64,000 nt of DNA, from NCBI GenBank assembly GCA_973895155.1, contig OZ316898.1, positions 13,578,001-13,642,000 on the forward strand. The letters are read 5' to 3'. A model generated the notes under the pieces. The model searched no databases, was not told the origin of the DNA, and saw nothing but the letters and a program-made list of their open reading frames with translations. This DNA is from Marsupella aquatica. Lineage: Eukaryota; Marchantiophyta. The translations under genes were made by a program, and so were the position numbers. Shown in pieces: positions 54,501 through 64,000 of this stretch (the first letter of the stretch is position 1; every line of letters starts with the position of its first letter).

Positions 54501-56975
54501 CTATGCCCATTTACCCTCGATTAAAGGCATGATAGGTGCCTTGACCTCCTTTTCGAAGTCACTAAATATGCTGAGCAGATCAGAACATTCAGGGTGGCCC
54601 ACGTCTTTGGTGTCAAGCTCCAATCCCAACTCTTCCTCAATATCATCCGAGGCACCAATGAGAATAAACTCGCATCCTTCGTAGTTGAGGAGATCAGGGG
54701 GGTCAGCAGCTACAAAGCGATATGATCCAAATTTCTCTTGTAGATGCTCTGGAAAGTCGGCCTTCCTTCTGTTCTGCAGACCAGCACTCTGGGGGGCTCC
54801 ATGGTGAGGATTCTTGACCTGCCAAGGAGACCGCGTGAGTATAGAAGCAAAAGATTATTCGAAAGCTCTTGCAATGTGTGAGACCCTGTCCGAATGTGCA
54901 AAACTTCGTGTCTGGGGGCAATCACCTGAATCAAATAGGATGCTTCTGGTTCCACATTCAAAGCTTCCTGTGCCTCGTGGTTTTTCTCGGGACCTGGGAG
55001 CTCCAGCTTGTACACGAGATGTGTGTGGATTTGTGTACCCTTCTTGTGTCGAACTATTCGATAAATTCCCTCACCAAATGGCCGTGCTCCAGGTCTGGTT
55101 CTGTTGCCTCTGGTTTTTGTTTCATATTCCTCTGTAAATAGAATCAAAGATAATATCATCTCCAATAACACTATCTCAGAATGTACTTTTCTATTTAGAT
55201 TTTCGAAGACTTGATCAAAGAAGCAATAACTTGTTACACCAGTGATAAATCGTGAATGATGCAGAGAATGATGCATTGCCGAATATTTCTCAACGTTTTA
55301 AGGCAAAGTAAAAGTGCTAGACCCAATCTTAGATGATTCAGAAAATGTTTCTCGAAGAGGCGACAACTTGCTTCTCACTGAATTGTCGAACATTCGGTCT
55401 CGCACTTGTATGTTGCCGTAAAACTGTTGAAGGAATACCACAAGTTCAGAGAAGTCTAAATATAAATCTGTAGATCAAAAACTCTTGAAGATCAGCACAC
55501 TGAAAGGATGGCTAGTCACCGGAAGAAAGAGCTTGCTTGAGATCATCCGGATCCGTGGAGACTAGCTCAACAAAACCCCAAAATGGACGACTTCTTTTCG
55601 AAGGGTCAGGAAGACTTTTTCGTCCTATCACGATCAGCCTCAGTAGTGTGGTCTTGGAGAGCTCCACTTTCTGACCATCCAAATGCAGGTTCAAACTTAG
55701 ACGATGGGTACCGCATTTCAGGCAACAAGCAAGACATTACAAGTACATTCTTGTCCCTTGACTATCTTCGTAGTACTCACGACTCACAACCGAATTCTAG
55801 ATATGAGTTCCGTCCAATTTAGAGACCAGGTTGATTGTTCGGTTGACAACTCTCGTCTTAGGAAGCACTTTGAACTCTAAAGAACGTTACTCTTTCACAT
55901 GATTGAGAGAAAAATAAAATAAGAGCCATCTGTTTGATACACTTCCCTTAAAATCCCCCCGTTCTATCAACCCTTGAATTTCCCTCACTTGTTTGTGCTC
56001 TCTCCTGGCATGGCATTGTCCACGCCTCGAATAGGTTGTACAAACGAATTGCTCAATTTCATTTTGAGACAGAAAACCCACACTCTGCAGTCCTGTGATA
56101 CAACACCAGGCTGATACGGGAGGTTAAAGATTAACAATCGTTCCCGTTCTAAGCCCTGGAAGCATGTCACAGACGGAAAGTGACATACCTCTGTTCCATG
56201 ACCTCCGGCCTTAATCTTGTCATCTTGTTCTTGGTCAGGATCCACCTTCATTTTCTTTGACTCGTTTTGACCATCGACATTCGACGATTTGATCCGTTTT
56301 CCTGACTCTTTTGTCTCTTCTTCTGCGGTGGGTTCCTCCAGAGCTTTGTCTACATTGTGCTGTTCCCCTTCACCGTTCTGGCTATCTTTTTTCTCGTTGA
56401 ACTTGGCTTCCTTTCCGGAGTCACTGCTCTGCTTCTCTTCTACCTTCTTCTCTCCAGACGTGGGCCTTAACACAACGTACATGCGTTGAATGTCGTCGGC
56501 GCTGTGAGGTGATTCCAGACTCACTTTGGGCCTGTAGAAGAAGAAAATCTCCCCTCTTTCCTGCGAGACAGTTCCAAAGTGAGTATACCCTGAGTGACTG
56601 ATGGGTTTATGAACGGATGCCGCCTCATCCCCATTCCTGGGTTGGAAAATGCAATCCAATCATCCGTTGTTGCAGACCCGAGGGCGCACTTGACAGCATA
56701 TACTTGAATTTCCTACGCATTGCATGACCCAGCATTGCACCAAACGGTGTACTACAAAGCATTAGTATCAAGCAGTAGTCCGTTTGTCTTAGTCAGCTTC
56801 TAAGAGCTGAACAGAGAAAAAAGTACATCAATAATTAATCATTGAACCAGGACCAAGAAATGGCAGCGAATCATAAACTAATTCACGGACTGCCCGGACA
56901 AATCAACCTTTGCCTCACCTGCACCTCCACAGGCGGTGGCTTCTTTGTAATGTGCTCGTCTCCCTCTCCCCCCAT
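54501..56975 (-). CDS. Conserved plant protein of unknown function, five exons
   Basis: Exons 56919-56975, 56189-56623, 55520-55670, 54926-55131 and 54501-54818 join in phase to about 388 aa. The first exon begins M-G-G-E-G-D-E and ends at CAG|GTGAGG. Exon 2 may instead begin at 56636, after a better pyrimidine tract, if exon 1 is different. Exon 2 has F-G-T-V-S-Q-E-R-G-E-I-F-F-F-Y-R-P-K, then an acidic/basic low-complexity linker with K-R-I-K-S-S and K-K-M-K nuclear-type signals. Later exons carry L-L-R-L-I-V-I-G-R-K-S-L-P-D-P, R-P-F-W-G-F-V-E, Y-E-T-K-T-R-G-N-R, E-G-I-Y-R-I-V-R-H-K, H-L-V-Y-K-L-E-L-P and D-P-P-D-L-L-N-Y-E-G-C-E. I recall this arrangement from uncharacterised proteins across green plants but know no assigned function. 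No catalytic motif is evident. Confidence 0.75.
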
Positions 56976-58776
56976 TTTCTTGGGTCTCAATTGAGTCGAA
57001 ACACTTACCAGCACGTTCCCTGCCTCTCAACTAACACCCCAATGCGGTCTGTCCGCTCTAACAAGCTGGCGCAGTCAATTCAGCTCCTCCCAAGACAAGA
57101 AAAACACAAAGCAACTCAATGCGGTCTTTCTCTATCCCTCGTTCGCGGAGTAACTCAGATGGCAATTAAATGGTCTTCACATCATTGATTGACTGGGTCT
57201 GTCCATCTCCGTCTAACAAGCTGGCTCAGTGAAGTCAGCTCCGCCCGAGAGACGAAGAACTCAATTGCGGAAGGCCCTTCTCTACTGTCGCTCCACCACT
57301 CCGACGAAGACTTTCGCGACCACCACGACACCATGGTACGTGCATAATGCGTCAGTCTTGCTCCGCATTTATCCAGTCCACCTGATGGAAGAAGAAATGC
57401 ATCGACGTACCTTCGAGAGATCTTAGAAATGGTTGTTCCCTTTCTAGCATACTCACGCTGACAGCAAACTGTAAGCCAATTTGACGGCCTGTAAGTAAAC
57501 CGCGAACCCGCAACGTAACAAGCCAATCCGTCGCAATCTCTGCCGTTTCCATAGGTCAGACGGCCGGTCGGGAGTGTAACCGTGTAAAGCCCCCGTTTCG
57601 CAGTCCAAGCCTCATTGGGTGACATGTGTCCCGTCTCTCCGGCGATGCGGTGGCGCGTGGGGATGGGAGCACGTGGACTCTCGCCATGCTCTGTTCTTCG
57701 AGAATGGAAAGAAAATCAAGCATTGGCGAATCGTGTCGCCGCTGTGGGCGATTTGGTCTTCCATAGCTTCCGGCGACGGAGCTTCGAGGTTTTGATTGTG
57801 TATCTCAATTGATTTGCTGATCTCCATTGATTTCCTGATTTCTCGATTTCCATTTGACGGGATGGATCGACAGATCGACACCTACACGCATTTCAAACGA
57901 GATTCCACAAAAAGGCTACTCACTGCAAGCGAGTAATGAGACACGTTTGCGAGTATTGCGCCGATGGAAATGGCCTATGAGGACATCACACGTGCCTTTT
58001 TCTGAACTACTACAGTCCAGTATGTTTCACTTCTGCAGAAGATCTTTAACCTTTTGGACGAGCCCTACAGTAGATTCGAAACTAAATAAACTAGTAGGGG
58101 TCCTCACTCCTCGGACCCTGATGCTTAGGGGCACTTCACCAGACTCATTTTTTTAATTGCATCTCTCAATCTCCACCTTACATTTATTGCTTATGGTCAA
58201 AGTTCACTTTACAAAAGGAGAGGAGGGCAATTGATGGGAAAGTTTACTGGACCCAGGAGTGAGTTTTTTCTCTGCTTTTGTGTCATGTACTCTCTCTTTG
58301 TTTTTTAGACCACCTTTGGTTGTCTAGGACTGAAGTGATTCCCTGGTTTCTGTCTCCTAGTGTGTCATGTCCTCGCTTTATGGTGGTCTAATAATCTGAT
58401 GGAGAGGAAATTGATTTTAGTATCTCCTAAGCCATTTCTTTCTGGTGTTTTGGCTTGGGTGTATGATGCATGGGTATGGGAAAATGGCAGCACAAGTGTT
58501 TGGGCATTCTTGTAAAGTGCCCCTTAGAGTATATCGATTTCAGTCTAGACAAGGTCAAATAAAAAGAGTACACTGGGTTTGTTATATATGATCAAAAATG
58601 TATATCATTTTCATTTGGACACTTTCCTTTGCTGGCGGTTTCCCTTTGTATCCTAGATTCTTGCAAAAGACAATTCACTTCACCCGATCATTACCCCTCT
58701 CACCCTTGTTTCTCTCCCATAAGGTTGCTCCAATTTTAAGCAACTTTCCCCATAAGGTATTAAAAAACTTTTAGAA
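56976..58776. other. Spacer between the conserved gene and the copia LTR
   Basis: Promoter side of the minus-strand gene. A segment around 57040-57095 (TCTAACAAGCTGGC(G/T)CAGT) recurs diverged at 57205-57260. The open frame 57182-57625 (minus) is not recognisable. No other gene or repeat boundary seen. Confidence 0.5.
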
Positions 58777-59109
58777 GTATGTATCTTGTGGGGAGAAATC
58801 AGATCATGAAATACACTCCAAACATACACGTGCTCAATAGTTACGTGGTTCGCCTCAAGGTTGGCTACGTCCACGGGAAGACCAAGCTTTATTAACGGTT
58901 ATGTGTCTACTCAAGCATCACCATAGCTCCCATCTCTTCAAGCTCTCATCTCTTGCTATATCACTGTGTTCTCTCTTGAGAACTCTCTTGTGTGTTCTCA
59001 CACCACATAGAAGTTAAAGAGATAAGGACCAACTTTTCAACTAGGGTTTACTCTAACCCTAGTTAACATACTAACCATAGTTCAACCCAAAACTGAGATA
59101 ACCTCTACA
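58777..59109 (-). repeat. 3' LTR of the copia element
   Basis: On the minus strand a polypurine tract (TCAAGGGGGAG) is followed by TGTAGAGGTTATCTC, which sets the LTR start at 59109. The distal end is placed near the TGTATCTTGTGG at about 58777 and is uncertain. It contains ACGTGGTTCGCCTCAAGG and GGCTACGTCCACGGG, the motif shared with the LTR fragments at 22.9 and 39.5 kb. Confidence 0.6.
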
Positions 59110-59303
59110 AACTCCCCCTTGACTCACGTCTTGGGAGGGTTCATAACATTGTCTTTTCCTTACAAGTTCCTCCGCGGGAAGTTCAAGACAGTAGGGCCAA
59201 AAGACCCTCCCCCTAATGCAAGGGTTAACTAGAACTAAGCCGTAGCCGATAAGCCATCGGATGGAGTACTCATATAGAGACATTTTCTTGGTTAACTCTA
59301 TAT

Positions 59304-59924
59304 TTACAATATTTGTAAATAATTACAATGCCTTGAAAAACTATTGGAGTCTAATACTTTGATAAAAGCATCCGTTGGATTAAGCTTTCCATCAATCTTG
59401 ACAAGCTCAAATTCATCATCCGATAATGCCTGTCGGATGAAATGATAGCGGACATCAATGTGCTTTACCCTGCCATCCATCACTTGATTCTTGGTAGTGT
59501 AAATTGCACTTTGACTGTCACAATGAAGATATACACACTCCTGTGATAAACCCATTTCCGTGACAAGCTTTTTCAACCAAATGGTCTCTGATGTTGCTTC
59601 TGCTGCTGCTACATACTCGGCATCCATAGTAGACTTTGCAACACAGTTTTAGAGAGTAGACTTCCAACTAATGCATCCACCAGCAAGTGTAAATACATAT
59701 CCAGTTGTCGATCTCCTCTTATCCAGATCACCTGCGTAGTCTGCATCCACATAACCTTGAAGCACTTTCATATTGTTTGAACTTGCATCAAATAATAAAC
59801 CCTTCTTAGTGGAACCTCTGATGTAGCGCAAAATCCATTTCACTGCTTCCCAATAAATTTTTCTTGGATTTGCCATGTATCTGCTTACCTTGCTAACGGC
59901 ATAAGCTATGTCTGGTTGGTGCAT
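59304..59924 (-). pseudogene. Copia RNase H region, interrupted
   Basis: Two pieces in one frame. The first has P-D-I-A-Y-A-V-S, V-D-A-D-Y-A-G-D and S-T-T-G-Y-V-F-T and ends W-K-S-T-L. An in-frame TAA, where CAA is expected, separates it from the second, M-D-A-E-Y-V-A-A-A-E-A with C-D-S-Q-S-A-I and H-I-D-V-R-Y-H-F-I-R. The latter carry RNase H catalytic acidic residues. A frameshift separates it from the reverse transcriptase upstream. Confidence 0.85.
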
Positions 59925-59957
59925 ACCATGAGATACATTAAACTACCCACAGCACTT

Positions 59958-60989
59958 TCATAAGGAACTTTGGACATCAAACTTTTTTTCTGTCGCATCT
60001 GATGGACAAAATGCTGCAGAAATATTGAAATGCCTTGCCAAAGGAACACTCACAGCCTTAACATCTGCCATGTTGAATTTTGAGAGTACCTTCTCTGCAT
60101 ATCTTTTCTGCGTCAGCCAAAGTTTGGCTTTGTTAACATCCCTGACAATCTCCATGCCTAGGATCCTCTTGGCTGTGCCCAAATCCTTCATCTTAAACTT
60201 AGAACTGAGTTGGGCCTTAAGCTTATCAACTTCGCCCCTATCCTGTGCTGCAATGAGCATGTCATCCACATAAAGTACAAGAATGACAAGCTTAAAACTT
60301 GTGTTGTTCACAAGCCTTATGTAAACACATGGATCGTACACGCTTCGCACAAATCCAAGTGATTTCAAAAATTCATCAAAACGCTTGTTCCACTGCCTTG
60401 GGCTCTGCTTTAATCCATACAAGGATTTTAGCAACCTGCATACCAAATTTTCCTTGCCCTTTTGCACAAAACCCTCTGGTTGCCTCATGTAAATCACCTC
60501 ATCCAACGATCCATATAAGAATGCCGTGACAACATCCATTTGATCTAAAACCAGATCAAATAAAACTACAAGAGCACATAGCAAACGTATTGTTGAATAC
60601 TTTGCTATAGGTGAAAAAACCTCATTGTAGTCTATACATTTTTGATGAGTAAAACCCTTGGCTACCAACCGAGCCTTAAATATCTTCTCAGCATCCTTCG
60701 TGGGTCCATCTTTCTTCCTATACATCCACTTGTTGTCAACAGTCTGTTTGTCACTAGGTAGACTTGTGAGTTCCTAAATCTTGTTATCATGAAGTGATTT
60801 CATTTCTATGCACATCGCCGCCTGCAACTGTTGCTTCTCCATAGAAGCTAGGACCTCTCGAAATGAGGATGGATCTCCATCTTCTGTCACCAATGCATCA
60901 ATAGATTTTTCATCCAAATCCACTTGATCAGAAGGAAGCCAAGTTCCATACCTTTCCCGGGCTTGACGTTTGCAAGTTCCTCTTCGCAC
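59958..60989 (-). pseudogene. Copia reverse transcriptase, interrupted
   Basis: Contains K-A-R-L-V-A-K-G-F, Q-M-D-V-V-T-A-F-L-Y-G, G-L-K-Q-S-P-R-Q-W and the catalytic Y-V-D-D-M box. An in-frame TAG at 60771-60773 replaces the Trp expected after N-K-I (TGG to TAG), separating the upstream linker (60774-60989, E-M-K-S-L-H-D-N-K) from the main domain. At the downstream end an A-run (about 59975-59985) carries a frameshift. Confidence 0.85.
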
Positions 60990-61104
60990 TGAAGACTCTG
61001 GCTGATCTTACTGTAGTGTGCTTTGCCTTACAGTGGTGTCAACATATTCTTTATCTGACACATCCTTTCCCCTTACCTCCTCTAGAGGAGGAGATTGCTC
61101 TTTG

Positions 61105-61545
61105 TTAGTAGTAGGGAATTGATCTATCTCCCCCCCCCTTCAATGATTTTTCTTCATTGAAGGATACATCCCGACTAACAAGTAACTTGCAATCAACTGG
61201 ATCCCACAACCGATAACCTTTAACTTCACGCTGATAACCAAGAAAAATGCATTTATGGGCTCTAGGATCTAGCTTAGTCCTATTGTTGCTAGGAACATGT
61301 GCATATGCTTCACAGCCAAAAACCCTAAGCTTTAAATAATCAACAGGTCGATTGTGCCATAGCTCAAAGGGGGTTTTGTAAGTAATTGCCCGACTAGGAG
61401 AGAGATTTACTAGATAAGCAGCTATGTTGACAGCTTCCGCCCAAAAGATTTGTGGCAATTTAGAGTGGCTCAACATGCTCCTTGCTCGCTCCAACAATGT
61501 GCGGTTGAGTCGCTCAGCAACACCATTTTGCTCAGGAGTGTACAC
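61105..61545 (-). pseudogene. Copia integrase C-terminal part
   Basis: Begins at T-P-E-Q-N-G-V-A-E-R, which contains the catalytic Glu, and continues with F-W-A-E-A-V, the H-N-R-P-V-D-Y-L-K-L-R-V-F-G-C region and C-I-F-L-G-Y typical of copia elements. It is in a different frame from the preceding gag-protease-integrase part, so a frameshift lies at about 61545-61590. Confidence 0.85.
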
Positions 61546-63332
61546 AGTTGTGAGATGGTGAGTAATTCCTTTATTTGCACAATAGTGTTGAACTTGCTAG
61601 AGGTGTATTCACCATCATTATCTGATCGTAGATATCTCACATTCTTTGCAATCTGTGTCTCAACTTGAGCTACCCATTGTTTGAAGATGGAAAATACTTC
61701 AAACTTATGGGCAATGAAATAAATCCAAACAAACCTTGAGTAATCATCGATAAACGATACATAGTATTGTTTGCCTGAATGTGAGGAAACCAGAGCAGGA
61801 CCCCACACATCGAAATGAATATACTCAAGTATAACTTTAGAATGATGAATAGCAGTCGGAAATGGAGTTCTTGTTTTCTTGCCGACAATGCAATGATCAC
61901 AAAAACTCAACTTGCATGCTTGCAATCCTGGTAGGAGATGTCGCTTGTGTAAGATTTCCAAAAAATTTTCACTCATGTGACCAAGCCGAGCATGCCATAA
62001 ATTGATTTTCTCCTCCTGAGATGTGACCAAATTGACTTCGGCAAGAAAGGTGGTGCCTTCCAAGACATAGATGTTTCTTTTTCTCTTGCCAATAAGAACT
62101 TCATTTGATCCGTGCGTGACTGTTAACACCCCATCAGTTGCACTCCATTGATAACCCTTCGCATCCAAGTAGCCAAGATAAATTAAATTCTTACACATTT
62201 CTGGAATGTGTCTGACATTTGATAGAGTACAATACTTGCCACCGGGTAGTTGAATCTTTACGGATCCAATCCCTAAAACTTTGCAAGAATGATTATTTCC
62301 CATCAAAACAGATCCGTTGATAGGAGTGTAGGATGAGAAAAATTCACGCATATAACACATGTGATACGAGCAAGCGGAATCCAAAATCCATTGACAATCC
62401 TCAACTTGGGAAGTGGTACACAATGCAAATCCTTCACTATCCTCTTCTCGAACAACTACTTGGGCTGAAGAACCGGCAACTTCCTTGAATGTGTCTTTGA
62501 CGCGACAATCCTTCTTCATGTGGCCCACTTTGTCACACTTCCAACACTTTATCTCACGAGTAGACTTGGATGGTGATTTGGATCGAGATCTAGATCTAAA
62601 CCTCCTCCTACCAAATGATCGCTCCTGGAACCTTCCTCGCTCCATGGGAGGTGGGTTAAACCTTTTATTTTCATGAAATGGCTCCCTTGTCTTGCCTCTT
62701 TCTACCAATAGTGCTTTTGATGATGAGGTTGAGGTAGGATGAGCTGAAGAAACTAGTTTAGATTGCATGTCATCGGTCAACAGGGCACTCACCACATCAT
62801 TGTAGGATATAGTTGTCTTATCACGGAATAGAAGAACTCGAGACAAAGATTGGTACGAAGGTGGTAGTGAGCTCAAGAGTTGTAAGGCTTTCTTTTCTTC
62901 GCTCAAATGCTCCCCCAAATTCTCTAGGTCAACCACAAGATCATTGAACTGATCGATATGATCTTGAATCTTGACTCCATCAGCCATTTTGAATTGCATG
63001 AGCTTCAGGCTTGCATACATTCGGTTTGACATCTCCTTCTTGTAGTAATTATTGCGCAATGCTTGAAACAAGTCCGTCACCGTTTGTGTTGATTTTTCCT
63101 CAAACTGCTTCTTCACATTGTTTTCCAGGTACATTCCAACAATGCTTACCGCTTGATCCTGAAGATCATGCCAATCATCATCTTCCATCTCCTTGGGTTG
63201 AGATCTTAGTACCTTGCCTAGACCCATCGCCCTAAGTGCATCCCTCACGTTACGTTCCCACATTGTATAGTCCATCCGACCATCAAATTTTTCCACCTCA
63301 AACCTTTGACCTCCAATCCTAGTAGTCGCCAT
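61470..63332 (-). pseudogene. Copia gag, protease and integrase core
   Basis: A 620-codon frame. Gag occupies residues 1 to about 260 and ends with an Arg/Ser-rich segment and the CCHC knuckle C-W-K-C-D-K-V-G-H-M-K-K-D-C at 263-276. The protease motif is W-I-L-D-S-A-C-S-Y-H at about 315-324, with Ala where many elements have Gly after D-S. The integrase zinc-binding HHCC (H447, H452, C478, C481) and catalytic Asp508 and Asp571 (F-D-V-W, S-D-N-D-G-E-Y) follow. After about residue 590 the frame leaves the protein because of a frameshift, and the last about 30 residues are spurious. Confidence 0.88.
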
Positions 63333-64000
63333 TGCTGGAATGCCAAATATAGTGTGAAGTCAACTTTCAACAAGAAATAAACGTTGAATGCTCAGATGTG
63401 GGGTGTGAAAATAAGGCCAAAAATGAAAGTTGGTGAATTTTGAAATCGATCACTCCAATGTGTAGCTCACAAGATAACGCTCCAAATACTGAAAACGGTT
63501 TGTCAAACGGACTCTCGAGTGCCGAGAATTTTTACTCTGACCGGAGGGGGGTAAAAAATGAAATAAATACCCCTCGAGGGAATCTTTCATGCCAAAGATT
63601 CCACTAGTATGTGTTTCCAAAATTGAGCACACCAATGCTTGCCTAGCTTCCCCAAGTACACCTTTCCAAAAGTTGAAGTAGATTCGATTTTGTTTGTCGG
63701 TTGAAATCTTTGATTTTTGGTAAAATTTTAAGCCTCTGGAAAAGAATCTTTTCGGGAAATTCCGTCCGCCCTTGTACAGCCCCTGTGGGGGAAATTCATA
63801 GGGGGCACTTTCCCCTGCCCGAGCCCTGTCGAGCCCTAAAAAGGTCTCCTCGAAGTTTTCGCCCTCGTCGTGCGCCCGCGCAAGTCGCGACTACTCGTGG
63901 CAGAAAGTACCCCTTGGCGGATTCACTCAAATTCACGTCTCAGTTTTTGACTAAATTCAATTCTGATTTCAGATTCATAAACTAGACTTCGAGGGCATCA
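63333..64000. other. Upstream leader or flank of the copia element
   Basis: No second LTR and no tRNA-Met-type primer-binding site are visible on the minus strand. The stretch may be untranslated leader continuing beyond the window, or unrelated flanking DNA. No gene is seen. Confidence 0.4.

Larger units (their letters stand above)
58777..63332 (-). mobile_element. Decayed Ty1/copia retrotransposon
   Basis: Minus-strand element read from gag near 63332 through protease, integrase, reverse transcriptase and RNase H to a 3' LTR. The copia order (integrase before reverse transcriptase) is clear. At least two in-frame stops (60771-60773 and 59646-59651 region) and at least three frameshifts (about 61550, 59960 and 59930) make it non-functional. 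No matching 5' LTR or tRNA primer-binding site is visible before the window end, so its 5' end is truncated or lies outside. Confidence 0.9.

Noticed and set aside
57182-57625. 147-aa minus-strand ORF
   Set aside because: Near a gene promoter and without domain signature. It overlaps a diverged local duplication.

Overview
The window is nuclear DNA of a land plant. The evidence is a plastid thioredoxin f gene with plant-type GT-AG introns, a KH/CCCH zinc-finger gene of the plant KHZ type, a LAF3-type amidohydrolase, a PHIP1-type two-RRM protein with CCHC knuckles, and abundant Ty3/gypsy and Ty1/copia LTR retrotransposon debris. Several conserved genes are single long ORFs and the spacers are long and repeat-rich. 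Together with a gypsy family that carries a PHD finger, this makes me lean towards a bryophyte or another non-flowering plant, but that is inference and I cannot name the species.

Region by region: 1-7.6 kb is a nest of degenerate LTR retrotransposons. The 3' end of gypsy element A and its LTR are followed by the 3' part of gypsy element B. B is split by two separate TG..CA insertions, each flanked by a short target duplication, and ends in a degenerate PHD finger. 9.8-14 kb holds two related small basic proteins with N-myristoylation-type N termini, plus a degenerate third 5' end. 14.6-18.6 kb has TRX f (minus) head-to-head with a probable small plastid or membrane protein gene (plus). 19.6-21.4 kb is ALG9 (minus). 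21.5-25.7 kb is a repeat-rich spacer. 25.7-27.5 kb is a LAF3-like amidohydrolase (plus). 29.4-31.2 kb is a three-exon KH/CCCH protein (minus), followed by a long spacer with tandem repeats, LTR fragments and a nearly perfect Mutator-like foldback MITE at 40.5 kb. 41.6-42.7 kb is organellar ribosomal protein uL3 (plus). 44.6-46.5 kb is the actin-regulator AIP1 (minus). 49.9-52.7 kb is the four-exon PHIP1-like RNA-binding protein (plus). 54.5-57.0 kb is a five-exon conserved plant protein of unknown function (minus). 58.8-63.3 kb is a decayed Ty1/copia element (minus), with its upstream leader running to the window end.

The host genes are ordinary unlinked housekeeping functions: N-glycan assembly, plastid redox control, RNA binding, organellar translation and actin turnover. 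They do not form a pathway cluster. The unusual content is in the mobile elements (nested insertions dated by intact target duplications, a gypsy polyprotein with a PHD finger, a young MITE), in the small myristoylation-motif gene pair, and in the many short tandem duplications beside and occasionally inside gene ends. Exon boundaries were read by eye from splice motifs, phase and family knowledge, without transcript data.
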